From Ehretia macrophylla (lineage: Eukaryota > Streptophyta > Magnoliopsida > Boraginales > Ehretiaceae): a stretch of 64,000 nt of DNA. The notes beneath the pieces are model-generated. The model was not told the origin of the DNA and searched no databases. It saw only the letters and a list, made by a program, of their open reading frames with translations. Positions 63,963 to 64,000 of this stretch are shown in pieces. How positions within the stretch are numbered: position 1 is the stretch's first letter; every line of letters begins with the position of its first letter. The stretch covers positions 23,400,139 to 23,464,138 of the forward strand of contig CM075769.1 of the NCBI GenBank assembly GCA_037974665.1, read 5' to 3'. The translations under genes and the position numbers were made by a program.

Positions 63963-64000
63963 GGGAGATCTTATATAATATGGAGACCAAGACTGAGAAA

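Larger units (their letters stand above)
57133..64000 (+). other. Probable intron 2 of EMC3, filled with Copia DNA
   Basis: Starting at the donor after exon 2, 6.9 kb to the window end shows no further EMC3 exon. It holds the Copia fragment H and the Copia element I, both in the sense direction of the gene. This is intron only if exon 3 follows beyond 64000. Otherwise the gene is truncated here. Confidence 0.55.

Noticed and set aside
1..64000. CRISPR array, bacterial operon, prophage or organelle insertion
   Set aside because: No spaced identical direct repeats, no Shine-Dalgarno-led gene rows, and no plastid or mitochondrial genes. All coding traces are plant transposons or EMC3.

Overview
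The window is nuclear DNA of a flowering plant, probably a eudicot, from a repeat-rich, methylation-damaged chromosome region. The evidence is the plant chromovirus, Copia, CACTA and hAT families, primer sites for plant tRNAs, and one plant-type intron-containing gene. Nearly all of 1-53.9 kb is transposon. The only host gene I can support is the 5' end of EMC3 (ER membrane protein complex subunit 3) at 56.65-57.13 kb. No prokaryotic feature, CRISPR array, rRNA or intact tRNA gene was seen.

Layout, left to right. (1) 0.05-13.7 kb: a minus-strand Ty3/gypsy element J (CRM-like RT, no chromodomain, pol end running into the LTR). Its gag is interrupted by solo LTR K (target duplication CTACT), and K is interrupted by a pol-less element A with 1.3 kb LTRs (target duplication AAGCC). 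(2) 14.3-18.5 kb: a minus-strand LTR, G, holding a complete related solo LTR, L (target duplication TCAAG). (3) 18.5-25.8 kb: a plus-strand chromodomain Ty3 element B with many stop codons. (4) 25.8-27.7 kb: remains of a related element X. (5) 27.7-30.3 kb: a CACTA fragment with a Transposase_24-type pseudogene. (6) 30.3-37.5 kb: two long LTRs in opposite orientation, joined through a 58-bp copied filler. (7) 37.6-52.8 kb: Copia element E (193-bp LTRs, target duplication ATCCC), interrupted in its leader by chromodomain Ty3 element D (target duplication ACACT), which itself holds solo LTR F in its integrase (target duplication GATTA). (8) 52.8-53.9 kb: a hAT transposase relic. (9) 53.9-56.5 kb: AT-rich DNA with a minisatellite and a 400-bp foldback made of ~31-nt units. 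(10) 56.5-64 kb: EMC3 exons 1 and 2 followed by what looks like a long intron carrying a Copia fragment H and a nearly complete Copia element I (248-bp LTRs, target duplication GGGAG).

How the parts work together: none of the elements looks able to move by itself. Reading frames are broken by stops that are mostly C-to-T or G-to-A changes, and two Copia copies have lost a catalytic aspartate of reverse transcriptase. A carries only a gag-like remnant and would have depended on a partner.

The most interesting unexplained signal is in the non-coding LTRs. Seven otherwise diverged long LTRs share a stem-loop with invariant loop CTACTTT whose arms change together. Most share a second co-varying stem-loop, and six share the palindrome GGTTGCGCAACC. 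These look like selected RNA or DNA structures and are the best candidates here for something undescribed. All coordinates and counts come from reading the sequence by eye; no alignment, folding or database search was run.
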